A DNA stretch of 18,287 bases from Actinomycetes bacterium (GTDB lineage Bacteria > Actinomycetota > Actinomycetes > S36-B12 > UBA10799), in the NCBI GenBank assembly GCA_029779995.1, contig JAKOZM010000539.1, positions 1 through 18,287 on the forward strand. The letters run 5' to 3'. Under the pieces are notes generated by a model, which did no database searches, was not told the origin of the DNA, and saw nothing but the letters and a program-made list of their open reading frames with translations. Shown here one piece after another: positions 15,788 to 18,287 of this stretch. Position numbers and translations under genes: made by a program. Numbering within the stretch: position 1 is the first letter of the stretch; each line of letters begins with the position of its first letter.

Positions 15788-15811
15788 GCAACATGACCAC
15801 TTTCGGGGGAA
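15788..15811 (-). repeat. Terminal inverted repeat, recombinase-side end
   Basis: Reading inward from 15811 on the minus strand the end is TTCCCCCGAAAGT, then TGTTGC after five bases. It pairs with the repeat at 255-280: nine identical outer bases, one mismatch, AGT, and the shared TGTTGC. The last base, 15811, sits directly against the 6-bp AGGAGG flank. Confidence 0.82.
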
Positions 15812-15817
15812 AGGAGG
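15812..15817. repeat. 6-bp flanking repeat, recombinase-side copy
   Basis: AGGAGG encodes the prolines of DPP as CCT CCT on the minus strand, directly after LTD of the methyltransferase. The partner is GGGCGG at 249-254. The two differ at positions 1 and 4, which are both codon third positions. Confidence 0.75.
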
Positions 15818-16102
15818 GTCTGTCAGGATCAAGTCCACCTGACCTTTCTCGCGGTACAGCGATGCCAACGCTTGGAGGTTGTCGCCCTCGATCAGCAAGT
15901 TCTTCGCGCGAGCGTCCTCGTCACCGGCCCCATGGACCTTGACGGTGCGCATGGTGCGCGGTCGCACCCTACGTCCGAGTTGTCGGGCCAGCACCTTCCC
16001 GGGGAATGACAGGTTTACGCCGGCACCGGTCTTCTCCCTGATCATCTCGACGAGGTGCTGGATTGGGAGGGATTCGAGGTCTGTCAGATCGTCCATGCTG
16101 CT

Positions 16103-16107
16103 CTCCT
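16103..16107 (-). promoter_or_regulatory. Ribosome binding site of the interrupted methyltransferase gene
   Basis: AGGAG lies six bases before the ATG at 16096. It chooses that start and shows that the gene's translation signal survives the insertion. The 105 bases between 16097 and the ATPase stop (16202) probably hold the promoter, or transcription continues from the ATPase gene. I find no convincing -35/-10 pair there. Confidence 0.6.
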
Positions 16108-16201
16108 TGGCTTCGCGGATGGTTGTTCTGGCATGTCCGCACACGCCAAGCAGTCCGGCGGTATCAGACTATCGGCCGGTTTCCAGACCTGCCTTGTCAC
16201 G

Positions 16202-17536
16202 TCATCGGCCTCTCTCGTGCGAAGCCGATGGGCCAGGAGGGAGAGGTGGGCGAGGCTTGCGCAGACCCACGTGGGGGGCGCCGGAATCTCGGCTGGAGAA
16301 GCCTCCAGCGGTGTTCTCGCTCATCTGCTCGAGTGTGAGTAGCTCGCTGCTGGAGCCGAGCCGATCTTCGGGGTAGCGGGCTAGGACGAACTCAGTGAAC
16401 AGGGGTACGGCCATGGCGACGTGGCCATACCGGGGTGGGTAGATATCGCCTTCTTTGATCAGTTGATCGCGAAGCCAGCTCAGGTCGGTGCTCGTGCGGT
16501 TGAGGGTTCGGGCGAGGTCAGCCATGCCGGCCCGACCGCCGTGCAGGGCCAGGGCCGCGAGAAACTCGGCTTGCCGGTCGGTCAGTCGTTCCCACCGGGG
16601 GCCGAAGGTGCGCCGGTCGAGTTGGTCGACCAGGCCCGGCAGGGTGGTTTCCACGTCTGCCAGGGTGATGACGTCGGGGCCTTTGGCCGCGCGCCATACC
16701 GCGTCTGCGACCAGTTGCAGATGCGCGGGGTAGCCGTTGGTGACGGTGAGGACACGATCAAGGGCCGCCACCTCCCACGCGACATGCTCTGCACGAGCGG
16801 GCTCAACGAGCGCGTACCGGGCGTCGTTCGGTGGCAGGGTCAGCGGTACGTCAACGACCTCAAAGAGCCGGTCGGGGTGGGTTACTCCCGCCGCGTTGAG
16901 CACGGATGTGGTGAAGGGCAGACCGGAGGCAGCGAAGGTGACGTTGGCCCCTGAGTGGTCGACGTTGAGTCTGTGCAACGTGGCGGCGAGCAGAGCGAGG
17001 TCTGGGTGGGCGGCGACCTGCAGCTCGTCGACGGTAATCAGGAGACCACCGCTGGAGTGGTCCTTGGCGACCTCGGCGGCCAGGCGGGCGAGGGCCCCGG
17101 CCAAAGACCCGGCGTCCGGGCGTGCTGGTGCAGTGGAGGTGTCGCGCAGGCTCACGCCAGCGCCGATGCCCGCGAGGCCGATGTTGAAGCCGGCGAGCCG
17201 CTCGAAGGAGGCACGTGCCCGACGCCACGGCCCGGCCTCCTCAGCGGTCAGACGCCGTGCGTGCTGCATGAGGGACTCGATGAGTCCGGCCTCCCCCCGG
17301 ACCGCCTGGAGGTCGACCACCACCGTTCCCTGGGCCTGGGCGATCCGGGCGTAGGCGGTCAGCAGCGCGGTCTTACCCACCCCTCGGGGGCCGACCAGGA
17401 TGGTGTCCCTGGCGGCGACCCTCCCCCGGGCTGCTGCGTCGTTCAGCATCAGGCTCCAGTCCCGAAGCTGTTCGTCGCGGCCAGCCAGGACTGGGGGCTG
17501 GTGTCCTGCGCCCGGGGTGTAGATCCTTGGCTTCAC
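16202..17536 (-). CDS. AAA-family ATP-binding protein
   Basis: The 444-residue protein has a Walker A GPRGVGKT at 49-56 and a Walker B LLITVDELQ with D170 and E171. A lid region with ALVEPARAEH follows, then a winged-helix-like C-terminal part (about 315-370, LTDRQAEFLAALALHGGRAG and WLRDQLIKEGDIYPP). The layout resembles ORC/Cdc6-like or STAND-like ATPases found on actinobacterial plasmids and islands. The substrate and process are not evident. It could act in replication, transfer or defence. The start is GTG with GGGAG four bases upstream. The gene is preceded by an AT-rich 9-bp palindrome at 17564-17587 that may control it. It lies outside the large element, upstream of and parallel to the broken methyltransferase gene. 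Confidence 0.8.
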   Translation of the reverse strand: MKPRIYTPGAGHQPPVLAGRDEQLRDWSLMLNDAAARGRVAARDTILVGPRGVGKTALLTAYARIAQAQGTVVVDLQAVRGEAGLIESLMQHARRLTAEEAGPWRRARASFERLAGFNIGLAGIGAGVSLRDTSTAPARPDAGSLAGALARLAAEVAKDHSSGGLLITVDELQVAAHPDLALLAATLHRLNVDHSGANVTFAASGLPFTTSVLNAAGVTHPDRLFEVVDVPLTLPPNDARYALVEPARAEHVAWEVAALDRVLTVTNGYPAHLQLVADAVWRAAKGPDVITLADVETTLPGLVDQLDRRTFGPRWERLTDRQAEFLAALALHGGRAGMADLARTLNRTSTDLSWLRDQLIKEGDIYPPRYGHVAMAVPLFTEFVLARYPEDRLGSSSELLTLEQMSENTAGGFSSRDSGAPHVGLRKPRPPLPPGPSASHERGR

Positions 17537-17563
17537 ACCACTCCCGCCCTCTCCTTATCCTTT

Positions 17564-17587
17564 TCTATAACTCGCGTCAGTTATAGA
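17564..17587. promoter_or_regulatory. AT-rich palindrome, putative operator upstream of the ATPase gene
   Basis: TCTATAACT (17564-17572) and AGTTATAGA (17579-17587) form a perfect 9-bp inverted repeat with a 6-bp spacer, CGCGTC, in otherwise GC-rich DNA. It lies 28 bases before the ATPase start codon, where a promoter is expected, and 5 bases after the end of the cell-wall hydrolase gene. The form suits a dimeric regulator site overlapping a -10-like TATAAC or TATAG. It lacks the GC-rich stem and T-run of a typical terminator. A tight CCACT-TT-AGTGG dyad lies directly next to it (17588-17599) over the hydrolase stop codon. Confidence 0.5.
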
Positions 17588-17592
17588 CCACT

Positions 17593-18287
17593 TTAGTGGG
17601 TGGCTCCGACACGCCAGAACTCGTAGATGTGGTGGTCGGCCCAGTGGCTGTAGTCGTAGTTGCCGACCTTGGCTCCCCCGGCCTCGACTGTCAGGTGCGT
17701 GGCGGGGTCGTAGACGATCATGACGTGGCCGATCTGGTTGGGGCCGAGGTAGCTGTCGACGAACAGCAGGTCCCCTGGTCGTTCTTGGCCTTCGGGGACG
17801 CGGAATCCGTTGCCGGCGGCGAGCCAGTTGCGTTGGGCGGAGGCGGTGCGGGGGATGCTGATCCCGATCTGGGCGTAGGCGGCCTGGGTGAAGCTGGAGC
17901 AGTCCCAGGCGTCCGGTCCGTTGGCGCCGAAGACGTAGGGGTCGCCGATGTGGGTCTGGGCCCAGGTGAGCAGTGCGGCGATCGCGGCGTTGTCGATGGG
18001 GGGCAGGTTGGGGTTGCCGATCCCTCCGGGTCCGCAGTCGCTGGGGTCTCCGGGCACGGTGCCGCCGCCGTAGGCGGCGGCGTAGAAGAGGACGTCGTTG
18101 ACGTACCAGTCGGCGTGGTTGTAGGCGAAGATCGCGCGTCGCACGCCGTCTGGGCCGGCGGTGACTCCCGAGGCGGTCAGGTAGTTCGCCGCGCTCATCG
18201 CCGAGTCGGCGTCGTTGGTGATGTCGGCGCGGCCGTCGCCGTCCCCGTCGACGCCGTACAGCGCCCAGGTCGCGGGCATGAACTGCA
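17593..18287 (-). CDS. Lytic transglycosylase/NlpC-P60 peptidoglycan hydrolase, C-terminal part
   Basis: The frame is open from the window edge to the TAA at 17593-17595. The first residues, QFMPATWALYGVDGDGDGRA followed by DITNDADSAMSAANYL, are the end of an SLT-type lytic transglycosylase domain. The Met at 18279 is therefore internal and the true start lies upstream of the window. A Gly/Pro-rich linker follows, and then an NlpC/P60 (C40) peptidase domain with catalytic Cys in DAWDCSSFTQAAY and His in IGHVMIVYD. Such bifunctional enzymes cut glycan strands and stem peptides. In Actinobacteria they are common in conjugative plasmids and integrative elements, where they open the wall for DNA transfer, but chromosomal versions exist. 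The transfer role is an inference. Confidence 0.88.
   Translation of the reverse strand, partial: QFMPATWALYGVDGDGDGRADITNDADSAMSAANYLTASGVTAGPDGVRRAIFAYNHADWYVNDVLFYAAAYGGGTVPGDPSDCGPGGIGNPNLPPIDNAAIAALLTWAQTHIGDPYVFGANGPDAWDCSSFTQAAYAQIGISIPRTASAQRNWLAAGNGFRVPEGQERPGDLLFVDSYLGPNQIGHVMIVYDPATHLTVEAGGAKVGNYDYSHWADHHIYEFWRVGATH

Larger units (their letters stand above)
255..15811 (-). mobile_element. Tn554/GInt-like tyrosine-recombinase element with defence cargo
   Basis: The element is bounded by inverted repeats at 255-280 and 15788-15811 and by a degenerate 6-bp flanking repeat (GGGCGG / AGGAGG). Its length is 15,557 bp. It carries three large recombinase-family proteins and a small HTH/coiled-coil protein, followed by five cargo genes, all read leftward. 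This layout resembles Tn554 (tnpA, tnpB, tnpC) and the GInt islands (ginABCD), which use several cooperating tyrosine recombinases plus a small accessory protein. The split methyltransferase reads straight across the two junctions, which fixes both ends to the base. The mechanism and family placement are inferred from domain content. Both ends and all four recombination genes are intact, so the element may still be mobile. Confidence 0.88.
15722..16096 (-). pseudogene. DNA methyltransferase (Mod-type), N-terminal piece interrupted by the element
   Basis: From the ATG at 16096, 95 codons are native. The product begins MDDLTDLESL and includes NLLIEGDNLQALASLYREKG and VDLILTDPP, ending in the first half of the catalytic DPPY motif at 15812. 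This is the usual start of type III Mod and related beta-class N6-adenine methyltransferases, where motif IV comes before motif I. The frame then runs 30 codons into the element and stops at 15722, inside recombinase gene 1. No active enzyme can be made, because the SAM-binding and target-recognition parts are missing. The continuation of the gene is at 202-254. An AGGAG at 16103-16107, six bases upstream, supports the ATG at 16096 over one further upstream. The intact start signals could still feed transcription and ribosomes into the element. Confidence 0.9.

Noticed and set aside
16097..16201. Defined sigma-70 promoter for the methyltransferase gene
   Set aside because: GTGACA and TAGTCT/GATAGT-like boxes exist on the minus strand, but their spacing (20-23 bp) is too wide to support a call.
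17564..17587. Transcription terminator between the hydrolase and ATPase genes
   Set aside because: The stem is AT-rich and no T-run follows on the relevant strand. An operator is more likely.
1..18287. CRISPR array, tRNA attachment site or rRNA
   Set aside because: I saw no regularly spaced direct repeats and no tRNA-like or rRNA segment. The insertion site is a protein-coding motif, not a tRNA end.

Overview
The window is high-GC DNA with actinobacterial-looking genes. It carries a complete, compound mobile element of about 15.56 kb (255-15811) that has split a DNA methyltransferase gene. The element ends in inverted repeats that share TTCCCCCGA and an internal TGTTGC. It is flanked by a 6-bp direct repeat, GGGCGG (249-254) and AGGAGG (15812-15817). 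Removing the element and one 6-bp copy rebuilds an in-frame methyltransferase catalytic motif (LTDPPYNTGGDFRYNDKW). The insertion therefore lies exactly in the two proline codons of DPPY, and the flanking copies differ only at the wobble bases of those codons.

Inside the element every gene is on the minus strand, and almost all of them overlap by 1-14 bp. The order of transcription is: a canonical tyrosine recombinase (14302-15777), a degenerate recombinase-like protein (12542-14305), a third recombinase with a Cys-rich tail (10674-12545), and a small HTH/coiled-coil protein of DUF6262/TnpC type (10246-10677). These are followed by a PLD-nuclease/SNF2-helicase fusion (6944-10246), an adenine-type DNA methyltransferase (4185-6947), and a type II-like CBASS: patatin phospholipase (3037-4149), CD-NTase (2052-3050) and an E2-E1 fusion Cap2 (307-2055). 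No Cap3 (JAB) gene is present, because the element ends 26 bp after the cap2 stop. The recombination module resembles Tn554 tnpABC and the four-gene GInt islands. The cargo is two stacked anti-phage modules, one restriction-like and one abortive.

The first recombinase starts 34 bp inside the element, so there is almost no room for an internal promoter. The element points the same way as the interrupted methyltransferase gene, whose own start and ribosome binding site (16096 leftward) remain. The simplest reading is that recombinases and defence genes are one operon read from the host promoter, or from a promoter formed in the circular intermediate.

Outside the element, the left edge (1-201) is the 3' end of an ISL3-family insertion sequence that cuts the methyltransferase a second time, 53 bp beyond the element. 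To the right lie a AAA-type ATPase gene (16202-17536), an AT-rich 9-bp palindrome that looks like an operator (17564-17587), and the 3' part of a lytic transglycosylase/NlpC-P60 cell-wall hydrolase (17593 to the window edge). The last is a protein type often seen in conjugative regions, so the host replicon may itself be a plasmid, integrative element or island. There is no gene-free stretch over 300 bases. I saw no tRNA, rRNA or CRISPR array.
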